Positions 1 through 6,717 of a DNA stretch of 8,948 nucleotides are shown here, in pieces. Origin of the DNA: Lysobacterales bacterium. Lineage in GTDB: Bacteria > Pseudomonadota > Gammaproteobacteria > Xanthomonadales > SZUA-36. The DNA lies in contig JAPHTE010000047.1 in assembly GCA_026196445.1 (NCBI GenBank), positions 1 to 8,948 on the forward strand, in the 5' to 3' direction. The translations under genes and the position numbers were made by a program. The notes beneath the pieces are model-generated. The model had not been told where the DNA came from, made no database searches, and saw only the letters and a list, made by a program, of their open reading frames with translations. Numbering within the stretch: the stretch's first letter is position 1; each line of letters starts with the position of its first letter.

Positions 1-9
1 GGAACACAC

Positions 10-1308
10 ATGATGATTGACAAAAATCTACGTTACCTTGTTGTTACAACAATATGCGCTTTCACACTGTCCATGCCACTGGTCAGCCAGGCAGCGTCCG
101 ACGACGAACTGGCCGCCGTGCGCGCGCAATTACAGGCGATGAGCGATCGCCTGGACAGACTCGAAGCCGAAAACCGCGAACTGGCCAGTGCAAATGAAGC
201 GCTGACAAACGCCAACCAGCAAACCGCTGCATCCGTTGCCGCGGTCAGCGACAGGACCGACGCGGTCGCGGCGGAAGTTGCCGAACAGTCCGCCGCCAGC
301 AACTGGACAGACACCATCCGCTGGAAAGGCGATTTCCGTTACCGTTTCGAAAGCTTCGATGTCGAAGGCAAGGATAATCGCAACCGGAACCGGGTACGCG
401 CCCGGGCCGCATTGATCGCCGATGTAAGGCCAGATCTCGAGGTCGGCCTGGGTCTTGCCAGCGGTGGTGACGACCCGGTCTCTACCAACCAGACACTGGG
501 TGGCGGTGGATCAAGCAAGGGTCTGAACCTGGATCTCGCATATTTCGCCTATTCCGGTTTCGAGAATACACGTGTCCTGGGTGGCAAGTTCAGCAACTAC
601 ACACACAAGGCCGGTAAGAACGGGCTGCTCTGGGATGGCGACTGGCGCCCGGAAGGCACCGGGATCGCCTGGGATAACGGCACTTTCTTCGCCAACGGCC
701 TCGGCACCTGGATCGACAGCGACAGCAACAAGGATCAATCGTTTGCCTACCTGACCCAGGTTGGCATCAAACGGCCCCTGGGTGACAACATGAAGCTGAC
801 CGCTGGCATTGGCTACCACAATATAGACGTCAAGGGCCATGGAACACACTTTGGCGACGACGATGACTTCTTCGGTAACAGCTTCGATCCTGTAACCAAA
901 ACGTACCTGTACGATTACGAAGAACTGGAGCTGTTTGCAGATCTGGGTTTCAGCCTGTTTGACCGCCCTGCGTCCATATTTGCCAACTACGTGCAAAACC
1001 AGGCAGCCGACAACGACGACACGGGTTACGCACTTGGCTTTAATTATGGTTCCGCCAAGAGCAAGGGCCAGTGGCAGTTTGGCTATGTGTACCAGAAACT
1101 CGAAGCCGATGCCGTGTTCGGCCTGTTGACCGACTCCGATTTTGGTGGCGGGGGCACCGATTCCAAGGGCCACATCCTGAAGGGAAGCTATGCCCTGGCC
1201 AAGAACGTCAATGCCAATGCCACCTACTTCATCAATGACGTCGGGTTGTCCTCGGGTGATCCCATCGATTACCGGCGGCTGCAACTCGATTTGAGCATCA
1301 AGTACTGA
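10..1308 (+). CDS. Putative outer-membrane porin with N-terminal coiled coil
   Basis: The product is 432 aa and is probably a trimeric outer-membrane channel of the putative porin group; the substrate cannot be read from sequence. Residues 1 to about 28 form a signal peptide: a basic N-terminus, a hydrophobic core, and a likely cut after VSQA. Residues about 30-95 are rich in Ala, Glu, Leu and Gln with heptad-like spacing, which suggests a periplasmic coiled coil. From about residue 100 there are alternating aromatic and polar strands (RYRFESFD, LDLAYFAYSGF, WQFGYVYQKL) and Gly/Asp-rich loops, ending in LDLSIKY with a terminal aromatic residue, as expected of a beta-barrel. Acidic runs such as GDDDDFF lie in a probable loop. 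The ATG codons at 10 and 13 are equally possible starts; only nine upstream bases are visible, so the ribosome site cannot be judged. The porin class is seen from architecture; specificity is unknown. An operon link to ppx is unlikely because a hairpin and a gap intervene. Confidence 0.75.
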   Translation: MMIDKNLRYLVVTTICAFTLSMPLVSQAASDDELAAVRAQLQAMSDRLDRLEAENRELASANEALTNANQQTAASVAAVSDRTDAVAAEVAEQSAASNWTDTIRWKGDFRYRFESFDVEGKDNRNRNRVRARAALIADVRPDLEVGLGLASGGDDPVSTNQTLGGGGSSKGLNLDLAYFAYSGFENTRVLGGKFSNYTHKAGKNGLLWDGDWRPEGTGIAWDNGTFFANGLGTWIDSDSNKDQSFAYLTQVGIKRPLGDNMKLTAGIGYHNIDVKGHGTHFGDDDDFFGNSFDPVTKTYLYDYEELELFADLGFSLFDRPASIFANYVQNQAADNDDTGYALGFNYGSAKSKGQWQFGYVYQKLEADAVFGLLTDSDFGGGGTDSKGHILKGSYALAKNVNANATYFINDVGLSSGDPIDYRRLQLDLSIKY

Positions 1309-1350
1309 TCTGAAGTGCATTTTCCGGTTGATCCGGTTGGGGGGAGCGTT

Positions 1351-1394
1351 GGGGCGGATATTCCTTTTCGGTAGAGTCAAGGAATATCCGCCCC
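1351..1394. repeat. Perfect 16-bp inverted repeat, possible 3' hairpin of the porin transcript
   Basis: GGGGCGGATATTCCTT (1351-1366) is followed after a 12-nt loop by its exact reverse complement (1379-1394). The stem is GC-rich at its base. It lies 43 nt after the porin stop codon and about 115 nt before ppx. No run of T follows the right arm on the plus strand, so it is not a classical intrinsic terminator. It could stabilise the porin mRNA 3' end, act in a Rho-dependent stop, or be a protein-binding palindrome. A short direct repeat CCGGTTG (1324-1330 and 1333-1339) lies just upstream. Confidence 0.6.
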
Positions 1395-1498
1395 GCCATT
1401 TATGTTGCTGAAGCTAGCGACGATAAAGTAATGATTTGTTGGTATCGGGACCAGCGGTCCGCACCGGATCAAATGAGGTCTGGTTCCTGTTTAAGACA

Positions 1499-1504
1499 TA
1501 TAAT
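1499..1504 (+). promoter_or_regulatory. Candidate -10 box of the ppx promoter
   Basis: A perfect TATAAT ends 6 nt before the GTG at 1511 that best fits the Ppx N-terminus. Transcription would then begin at or within a base or two of that codon. No good -35 hexamer is seen 16-18 bp upstream (AGGTCT at 17 bp) and there is no TG extension, so the promoter would be weak or need an activator. A small palindrome, GGACC-AGC-GGTCC, lies upstream at 1448-1460. The rest of the 1309-1510 gap holds only this box and the two repeats described for the region. Confidence 0.4.
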
Positions 1505-1510
1505 CATCTC

Positions 1511-3028
1511 GTGAGCTCAATTCCGGAACAGGAAACCTACGCCGCTGTCGATCTCGGCAGCAACAGCTTCCACATGCTGGTCGCACGGCGTGAGCACGGA
1601 GAACTGCGTGTCCTCGACAGGATCCGGGAAATGGTGCGCCTGGGCGGCGGGCTGGATGCAAGCGGTAAGCTGGATCCGGACACCCGGCAACGCGCACTGG
1701 ATTGCCTGGCGCGCTTCGGCCAACGCCTGCGTGGGGTCCCGGCGGAAAATGTCCGCGCGGCCGGCACCCAGACATTCCGCCGCCTGCACGATGCTATCGA
1801 GTTTCTGAACGCCTCCGAACAGGCTCTGGGCTGCCCGGTGGATATCATCGCCGGCCGCGAAGAAGCCCGCCTGATCTACCTTGGCGTCACCCAGTGGGTC
1901 AGCGGTGAAGCGCAAAAACAACTGGTCATGGATATCGGTGGCGGCAGTACGGAGCTGATCATCGGCGAGGGCTTTGAAACGTTAGAACTGGAAAGCTTGC
2001 AGTTCGGTTGCGTTTCCGTGACCAACCGCTTTTTCCCTGGCGGCAAGCTCAGTGCACGACGCCTGCGCAAAGCCCGCCGCGCGGTATTGGCTGAATTACA
2101 GGATATCCAGTCGACCTACCGCCGCAGGGGCTGGCAAACAGCCGTCGGCTCATCCGGCACGATCCGCTCGGCAGCAGCAATCTGCCAGGCCAACGGCTGG
2201 TGTGAAAGCAAGGTCAAGCCCCAGGCACTGCAGAAACTGAAATCGACGGTATTGTCATTCGGCTACATCAACAAGATCCAAATCCCGGGTCTTAGCGAGC
2301 GCCGCGCGCCAGTATTCATCGGTGGCCTCGCCATCCTGATGGCCTGCTTCGAGGCGCTGGCCATCGAGGAGTTGCTGGTATCGCCCTACGCCTTGCGGGA
2401 AGGCTTGCTGCACGACCTGCTGGGCCGCCAGCAACACCGCGACCCGCGCACCAAGGCCGTCGAGGCTTTGATGACCCGCTTTGCGGTTGACACGGTACAG
2501 GTTGAGCGTGTCAAACGTAGCGCGCTTGGCTTGTTCGACCAGCTTGGGTCCACGCTAGGCAATGCCTCAGCCGTGCGTGAGATGCTCGGCTGGGCAGCGG
2601 ACCTGCACGAAATCGGCCTGGCCTTATCCCACCCCAGCTACCAGCAGCATTCCGCTTACCTGGTGGAGGCATCCGACCTGGCCGGCTTCACGCACCAGGA
2701 GCAGTTGTTCCTGGCTGCACTGGTCGGCTTTCAACGCCGCGACGTTCCGGCCAGCTTTGCCGCGAGGCTGCCCAACCGCTTGCACGAGCCGCTTTGCACG
2801 GCCTTGATCTGTTTGCGCCTGGCCTGGATTTTCTGCCGCACCCGCGAGGACGACGCCATTCCCGCAGCAGGCATCACGCTTAACAACAAACGCGTGTGCC
2901 TGACCCTGACAAGGGAATGGAAAAAAGACCACCCGCTGACCATGGCTGACCTCGAGCACGAAGACCACGCCCTGCAAGCGACCGGCCTGCAACTGGACAT
3001 CGAGTACAGCGCACGTGGACCCGTCTGA
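1511..3028 (+). CDS. ppx: Exopolyphosphatase, Ppx/GppA family
   Basis: The 505-aa product is close in length to E. coli Ppx (about 513). It removes terminal phosphates from inorganic polyphosphate in the cytoplasm; pppGpp hydrolysis is possible, as in the related GppA. The ASKHA-fold N-terminal half has the phosphate-1 loop AAVDLGSNSFH (11-21), the acidic site GREEARLIYLG (115-125) and the phosphate-2 loop DIGGGSTEL (141-149); E118 or its neighbour and E148 match the catalytic glutamates. The C-terminal helical HD-like domain includes LHEIGLALSH and HSAYLVEASDL, the pattern of Ppx more than GppA. The reading frame is open back to a TTG at 1436, but that 25-residue extension resembles no Ppx N-terminus, so GTG at 1511 was chosen. 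No Shine-Dalgarno sequence precedes it. It overlaps epmA by 14 nt. No ppk is visible in the window, although pst-phoU lies about 4 kb away. The family is certain; Ppx over GppA is likely. Confidence 0.92.
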   Translation: MSSIPEQETYAAVDLGSNSFHMLVARREHGELRVLDRIREMVRLGGGLDASGKLDPDTRQRALDCLARFGQRLRGVPAENVRAAGTQTFRRLHDAIEFLNASEQALGCPVDIIAGREEARLIYLGVTQWVSGEAQKQLVMDIGGGSTELIIGEGFETLELESLQFGCVSVTNRFFPGGKLSARRLRKARRAVLAELQDIQSTYRRRGWQTAVGSSGTIRSAAAICQANGWCESKVKPQALQKLKSTVLSFGYINKIQIPGLSERRAPVFIGGLAILMACFEALAIEELLVSPYALREGLLHDLLGRQQHRDPRTKAVEALMTRFAVDTVQVERVKRSALGLFDQLGSTLGNASAVREMLGWAADLHEIGLALSHPSYQQHSAYLVEASDLAGFTHQEQLFLAALVGFQRRDVPASFAARLPNRLHEPLCTALICLRLAWIFCRTREDDAIPAAGITLNNKRVCLTLTREWKKDHPLTMADLEHEDHALQATGLQLDIEYSARGPV

Positions 3029-3968
3029 AGGCTGGCGCCCGACTGCCTCCTCTCAGCTGCTGGCCAAACGCGCCAGGTTGTTGCAAGACATACGGGTCTT
3101 TTTCCAACAATACGAGGTTATGGAGGTCGAAACCCCTTTGCTGTCCCGTGCCGGCAACAGCGACCCCGAAATAGAATCCGTCGGCGCCGGTGAAGGCGCT
3201 TACCTGCGCACCTCACCGGAATTTGCACTCAAACGCCTGCTGGCCGCCGGCAACCGGGATATTTATGAACTGGGACGAGTGTTCAGATCTGGAGAAACCG
3301 GCCGTACACACAACCCGGAATTCACTCTGCTGGAATGGTACCGGACCGGTTTTACCTACCATGAGTTGATGGACGAAGTTGCGGTGTTGGTCCGTCATTG
3401 TGGACGTGGCACACTTGACGATTGGCCGCTTGAAAAGCTCTCCTACCGGGAGCTGTTTTCCATCCACCTGGATCTCGACCCGTTCACGGCGGACTTGGAA
3501 ACACTGGCAGCGGCAGCCAGTAAACGCGGCATTGCGGATATCGAATTGGACCACCGCCAGTGGCTGGATCTGCTGATGAGCCTGGTCATCCAGCCTGCCC
3601 TGCCCGTACGGCAACTGACCTTCGTGTTTGATTACCCCGCAGACCAGGCCGCCCTGGCCCGGGTGCGGCAGGACTCGCCACCCGTGGCGGAACGCTTCGA
3701 ACTCTACCTGGGCAGCACCGAGTTGGCCAACGGTTACCAGGAGTTGACCTGCGCCGCTGAGCAGCGGCAGCGTTTCGAGGTGGAAAACGCACAGCGCAGG
3801 GAACGTGGACAGGCGGTCTACCCCGTTGACGAGCACCTGCTGGCCGCACTCGAACACGGTATGCCGGAATGTGCGGGGGTCGCGCTCGGCGTGGACCGTC
3901 TGCTGATGGCACTGACCGGTGTGGGGTGCATCAGCGAGGTGATCGCCTTTCCGGCCTCACGTGCCTGA
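3015..3968 (+). CDS. epmA: Elongation factor P beta-lysyl ligase (EpmA/PoxA/GenX)
   Basis: The 317-aa product is near the 325 aa of E. coli EpmA. It is a lysyl-tRNA synthetase catalytic core without the anticodon-binding domain, and it attaches (R)-beta-lysine to a conserved lysine of EF-P, helping ribosomes pass polyproline stretches. Class II synthetase motifs are all present: motif 1 at VMEVETPLL (35-43), motif 2 in FRSGETGRTHNPEFTLLEWYR-type sequence around 90-110, and motif 3 at GVALGVDRLLMAL (288-300). TSPEFALKRLL and AERFELYLGSTELANG are typical of this family. The GTG start at 3015 lies inside the 3' end of ppx, giving a 14-nt overlap and probable translational coupling. The partner genes epmB and efp are not in the window. 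A small 6-bp hairpin (TGCCTG-ATA-CAGGCA, 3962-3976) covers the stop codon but lacks a T tract. The gene converges on cpxA across 31 bp. Confidence 0.95.
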   Translation: MDPSEGWRPTASSQLLAKRARLLQDIRVFFQQYEVMEVETPLLSRAGNSDPEIESVGAGEGAYLRTSPEFALKRLLAAGNRDIYELGRVFRSGETGRTHNPEFTLLEWYRTGFTYHELMDEVAVLVRHCGRGTLDDWPLEKLSYRELFSIHLDLDPFTADLETLAAAASKRGIADIELDHRQWLDLLMSLVIQPALPVRQLTFVFDYPADQAALARVRQDSPPVAERFELYLGSTELANGYQELTCAAEQRQRFEVENAQRRERGQAVYPVDEHLLAALEHGMPECAGVALGVDRLLMALTGVGCISEVIAFPASRA

Positions 3969-3999
3969 TACAGGCAGAACAATGCAGCAATCGCAATAA

Positions 4000-5334
4000 T
4001 CAGCCCAGTGGCAATACTACCCGGACCTCCAGGCCACCCTGTTCGCGATTCGAGGCCAATATTCTGCCACCGTGTCTGCGGACTGCTGAAGCCGCGATGG
4101 CCAGGCCGAGCCCGTGTCCACCCGAACCCCTGCTGCGTGCTTCGTCCACGCGGTAAAACGGTTCAAAAATCCTGTCGATGTGTGCCTCGGCAATACCGGG
4201 GCCTGAATCCCGTACAGACACCTGGATTTCATCGCTGGATGCTTGCTCCAGGCAGATTTCAATCCCGCCCGCGTCTTGTGAGTGGATCATGGCGTTGCGC
4301 AGCAGGTTCTCAAATACGCGCCACAACAATTCACGGTCGGCGTGCAATGTTACCGGGGCCGGGGCCTGCAGTTCGATCGCTTCACCACGCTCGCCAATCT
4401 CGTAATTGACCGTTTCGACCAGGTCCTGCAACAACTCGGCCAGGTCAAAATGCGTGACATTCAATTCCGCAGGGCCGGTAGATTCTCTTAACAGGCCAAG
4501 CACCTCGTCAACCAGGTTTTCCAGCCGTTCGCTCTCCAGTTCGATACGGTCGAGTTCTGCTCCAACCTGGCTCTGATCCTTGTTGCGGGCTATCTCCAGG
4601 GCCACTCTCAATCGAGCCAGCGGTGAACGCAATTCGTGACTGACATCTCTCAGTAAACGTTGGTTGGCCTGCTGCGACACCTGCAAGCGGCGCGCCATTT
4701 CATCCATGTCCAGGGCCAACTGGCCGAACTCGTCTTTGCGGCGTGCCAGTGGCGGACCGACCCTGGTAGACAGGTCGCCCTTTGCCAGGGTGCGGCTGGC
4801 GCGGCTCAACAGGCCAAGCGGTGCCGCCAGGTAACGGGCCAGCAACAAGCTGACCAATGCGCTGATCACGGCGGCCACTGCCAGGCGCATCCCGACACCC
4901 CATGGTCCCGGAGCCAACAGTGACTTGGGTGGTGGACGCGCCGCACTGATCAGGGTGTATACACGCCCGTTGGCGTCCTGCAGCTTGCGTGTGGCCAATC
5001 TGGCCTTGACCTGCCGATGTTTCTTCAGCACCCGTTCACGGCCAAGCAGCTCCTTGCCGTTGTCATCGATGACAAATACGTGATTTCTTAAACCACGCGG
5101 CAAAGCCTGCAGGGATTTCCGCATCTGCCGCTCGCCCCCCTGGTGCAAGTCTTTGACCAGTTTTGCCTCGAACCGCTTAAGGTTGACGTCGTAGGCTCGC
5201 TCAGGCTCTTCCACAACGTTGAGCAGGATGACGGTCTGGTTGATCCAGGCTACCACGACGGCAAATGCCATGATGCTCAGCCACAGTGAGAAAAACAGTT
5301 TCCAGAACAACCGTGGCATATGGTAGTTCTTCAT
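4000..5334 (-). CDS. cpxA: CpxA-like envelope-stress sensor histidine kinase
   Basis: The 444-aa inner-membrane kinase is close in length to E. coli CpxA (457). Hydrophobic segment 1 spans about residues 10-32, a periplasmic sensor domain about 34-145, and segment 2 about 148-168; a HAMP linker follows (about 165-220). The dimerisation domain carries the phospho-accepting H233 in VSHELRSPL. The ATPase domain has the N box FENLLRNAMIHS (N343, N347), G1 box DSGPGI (376-381), F box FEPFYRVDEAR (390-400) and G2 box GGHGLGLAI (405-413). The FYRxDEAR segment and the LPL end resemble CpxA. The periplasmic part is charged (KRFEAKLVKDLHQ) and cannot be aligned confidently by eye. The ATG overlaps the stop of the regulator gene as ATGA, so the two are translationally coupled and co-transcribed. 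M6 (5319) is an alternative start. H407 in the G2 box, often Thr or Ser, is a mild oddity. Assignment to CpxA rests on domain sequence plus neighbouring genes; other RstB/CpxA-type kinases are possible. Confidence 0.85.
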   Translation of the reverse strand: MKNYHMPRLFWKLFFSLWLSIMAFAVVVAWINQTVILLNVVEEPERAYDVNLKRFEAKLVKDLHQGGERQMRKSLQALPRGLRNHVFVIDDNGKELLGRERVLKKHRQVKARLATRKLQDANGRVYTLISAARPPPKSLLAPGPWGVGMRLAVAAVISALVSLLLARYLAAPLGLLSRASRTLAKGDLSTRVGPPLARRKDEFGQLALDMDEMARRLQVSQQANQRLLRDVSHELRSPLARLRVALEIARNKDQSQVGAELDRIELESERLENLVDEVLGLLRESTGPAELNVTHFDLAELLQDLVETVNYEIGERGEAIELQAPAPVTLHADRELLWRVFENLLRNAMIHSQDAGGIEICLEQASSDEIQVSVRDSGPGIAEAHIDRIFEPFYRVDEARSRGSGGHGLGLAIAASAVRRHGGRILASNREQGGLEVRVVLPLG

Positions 5335-6020
5335 TGCGATAACCCTTCGCGGTACTGGTAACCGAAACCGCGTATGGTCTCGATCCGGTCGCTTCCGTCC
5401 CCGGCCGGGCCGAGCTTTCTGCGCAAGTTACTGACGTGCATGTCGATACTGCGGTCGTAAGCGACCGGTTCGCGGCCCAGCGCTGCCAGGTAAATATCTT
5501 TTTTATCGACGACTTCGCCGCTGCGTTGCAACAGCAGATGCAAAATACTGAACTCGGTGCTGGTCAATTCCACTGGCTGGCCCGCACGGAGTAGCTCACG
5601 CCTGGCCTGGTTCAACACCAGGTCATCCACCTCGATCACCGAGCTGGTCGGGTGCTGTGATGAACGTCGCAACACGGCCCGGATCCGGGCCAGCAGTTCA
5701 CGCGGGTTAGCCGGCTTGGCGAGGTAATCATCGGCGCCCAGCTCGAGACCGATGATCCGGTCGAGGTCGTCACCACGCGCCGTCAACATCAGGACCGGCA
5801 GGTTGGACTCCTTGCGCAGGTTGCGCAACACGTCGATGCCATTCATCAACGGCATCATTATATCCAGCACCATGGCGTCCAGACCGGGGCGCTGGGCCTC
5901 GGCCAGGGCCTGTTCCCCGTCATGCGCAAGCCGTACGTTGAAGCCTTCCTGGCCCAGGTATTCACGCAACAGTTCGCACAGTTCCGTGTCGTCGTCGGCA
6001 ATAAGTATGGTTTGTGACAT
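5331..6020 (-). CDS. cpxR: CpxR-like OmpR-family response regulator
   Basis: The 229-aa product matches the E. coli CpxR length (232). The receiver domain (1 to about 118) has the acidic triad D9-D11, the phospho-acceptor D53 in MVLDIMMP, T80 in LMLTARG and K102 in LAKPANP. The winged-helix DNA-binding domain (about 128-226) includes VELTSTEFSILHLLLQ, the recognition-helix region YDRSIDMHVSNLRRKL, and the wing IETIRGFGYQY. NGIDVLRNLR, TARGDDLDRIIGLELGADDYL and DRSIDMHVSNLRRKL are close to CpxR. It should bind direct GTAAA repeats, and an exact copy lies 60 bp upstream of its start, implying autoregulation. The kinase gene follows with an ATGA overlap. Only a weak Shine-Dalgarno-like AGG lies before the ATG. 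The family is certain; the CpxR identity is strongly supported by the operator and the divergent cpxP-like gene. Confidence 0.9.
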   Translation of the reverse strand: MSQTILIADDDTELCELLREYLGQEGFNVRLAHDGEQALAEAQRPGLDAMVLDIMMPLMNGIDVLRNLRKESNLPVLMLTARGDDLDRIIGLELGADDYLAKPANPRELLARIRAVLRRSSQHPTSSVIEVDDLVLNQARRELLRAGQPVELTSTEFSILHLLLQRSGEVVDKKDIYLAALGREPVAYDRSIDMHVSNLRRKLGPAGDGSDRIETIRGFGYQYREGLSQ

Positions 6021-6047
6021 CTGCCTACCGCTTGAATTTCAGCCTTG

Positions 6048-6076
6048 ATTTTAACCAACATGGCTGGATTTGCTAC
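6048..6076 (-). promoter_or_regulatory. Candidate promoter of cpxR-cpxA
   Basis: Read on the minus strand, a TAAAAT -10 box (6048-6053) lies 17 bp from a weak GTAGCA -35 (6071-6076, three of six consensus bases). The CpxR box begins 3 bp beyond this -35, a position suited to an activator that contacts sigma or RNA polymerase. The predicted start point is around 6041, leaving a short leader of about 20 nt. This is a by-eye prediction. Confidence 0.4.
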
Positions 6077-6079
6077 GAC

Positions 6080-6094
6080 TTTACCTTTCTTTAC
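6080..6094 (-). promoter_or_regulatory. CpxR-binding box
   Basis: On the minus strand the sequence is GTAAA-GAAAG-GTAAA, an exact match to the CpxR consensus GTAAA-N5-GTAAA (TTTAC-CTTTC-TTTAC on the plus strand). It lies in the 155-bp divergent gap between cpxR and the cpxP-like gene, with spacing typical of CpxR sites. A single copy between the two genes could serve both promoters. I found no second box in this gap. Confidence 0.8.
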
Positions 6095-6110
6095 ACACGC
6101 CTGACCCATG

Positions 6111-6138
6111 TAGACATGGAATTGTTGTCCTATATACC
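6111..6138 (+). promoter_or_regulatory. Candidate promoter of the cpxP-like gene
   Basis: TAGACA (6111-6116, five of six to the -35 consensus) is followed after 16 bp by TATACC (6133-6138, four of six to the -10 consensus), within a TATATA-rich stretch. The start point would be near 6145, and the CpxR box would be centred about 58 bp upstream of it, consistent with activation. Other -10 alignments nearby are possible. Confidence 0.35.
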
Positions 6139-6175
6139 GCAAGTGAAACGTAGTAACTCAACCAGGAGCAAGCAG

Positions 6176-6688
6176 ATGAACAAACTGATGATTTCGTTGA
6201 CAACCGCCCTGTTGCTGACCATCTCCGGGATGGCGATGGCGCAGGATGGCGCCCCGGGCCCCGGCAACAAGGGCCAACGCCCCCACCGTGGAATGCAGGC
6301 ACCACCGCGGTCGATGATGGATGGTGTGTTGCGCGCCATCAAGCGGCTGGACCTGAGCGATGAGCAGAAGGAAGGTATCTGGGCCACGGCGCACGAGCTG
6401 AAAGGTAAACTTCATCCCGTCATGGTCGAAATGAAGAGCGGGCAACGTGAGTTGAGAGCGTTGATCACTTCCGGTAAATTCGATGAAAAAGCTGTTGCCG
6501 AATTGGCCAAAAAAGAAGGTGACCTTATAGAGCAACGCATCCTGCTGACCAGCGAGGCCGTGTCGAACGTACTTGGCCAATTGACTGAAGAGCAAAGGAC
6601 CAAACTCGAAGCCATGGCGGGTAAACACAAGCAGCGCGCCAAGGGTAAGCGTGGCAGGAAAGGCCCGCCCCCAACAAAGGAAGGTTAG
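6176..6688 (+). CDS. cpxP: CpxP/Spy-family periplasmic protein (LTxxQ motif)
   Basis: The 170-aa precursor is close to the CpxP (166) and Spy (161) lengths. ATG at 6176 was chosen because CAGGAG lies 7 nt upstream and a clear signal peptide follows: residues 1-22, cut after AMA. An open frame from 6014 adds 54 residues with no sign of coding. The mature protein begins with a Gly/Pro/Arg-rich stretch (23-45), then a helical core with two LTxxQ-type motifs: LSDEQ (60-64) and LTEEQ (136-140). The last 21 residues are strongly basic, ending in a PPPTKEG tail. In enteric bacteria CpxP is a periplasmic adaptor and chaperone that inhibits CpxA and is degraded with misfolded proteins. The same divergent layout with cpxRA and a CpxR box argues for that role here. 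The sequence alone cannot separate CpxP from Spy or from metal-responsive members such as CnrX/ZraP. Confidence 0.82.
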   Translation: MNKLMISLTTALLLTISGMAMAQDGAPGPGNKGQRPHRGMQAPPRSMMDGVLRAIKRLDLSDEQKEGIWATAHELKGKLHPVMVEMKSGQRELRALITSGKFDEKAVAELAKKEGDLIEQRILLTSEAVSNVLGQLTEEQRTKLEAMAGKHKQRAKGKRGRKGPPPTKEG

Positions 6689-6717
6689 TTCCCCGGCCGA
6701 AATCCTGTGATTGGCCT

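Noticed and set aside
511..1380. A 289-codon open frame on the minus strand opposite the porin.
   Set aside because: Its translation shows no recognisable domain, it mirrors the codon structure of the porin, and it has no ribosome site. The porin frame has a signal peptide and barrel pattern.
1436..1510. TTG start giving Ppx 25 extra residues.
   Set aside because: The added residues do not resemble Ppx N-termini and there is no ribosome site; they also cover the TATAAT box.
3213..3857. A 214-codon minus-strand frame opposite epmA.
   Set aside because: No recognisable domain; epmA has all class II synthetase motifs in the plus frame, so this is a shadow.
5119..5232. Possibility that the kinase is PhoR, given the adjacent pst-phoU genes.
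   Set aside because: It has two membrane segments with a large periplasmic domain and HAMP, no PAS domain, and lies with a CpxR box and a cpxP-like gene, which fits CpxA instead.
5307..5334. Possible frameshift or fusion at the cpxR-cpxA junction.
   Set aside because: The ATGA overlap is a normal coupling arrangement and both proteins are complete at their ends.
6014..6175. N-terminal extension of the cpxP-like frame back to 6014.
   Set aside because: It would cover the CpxR box and promoters, lacks protein character, and would bury the signal peptide. ATG 6176 has a good ribosome site.
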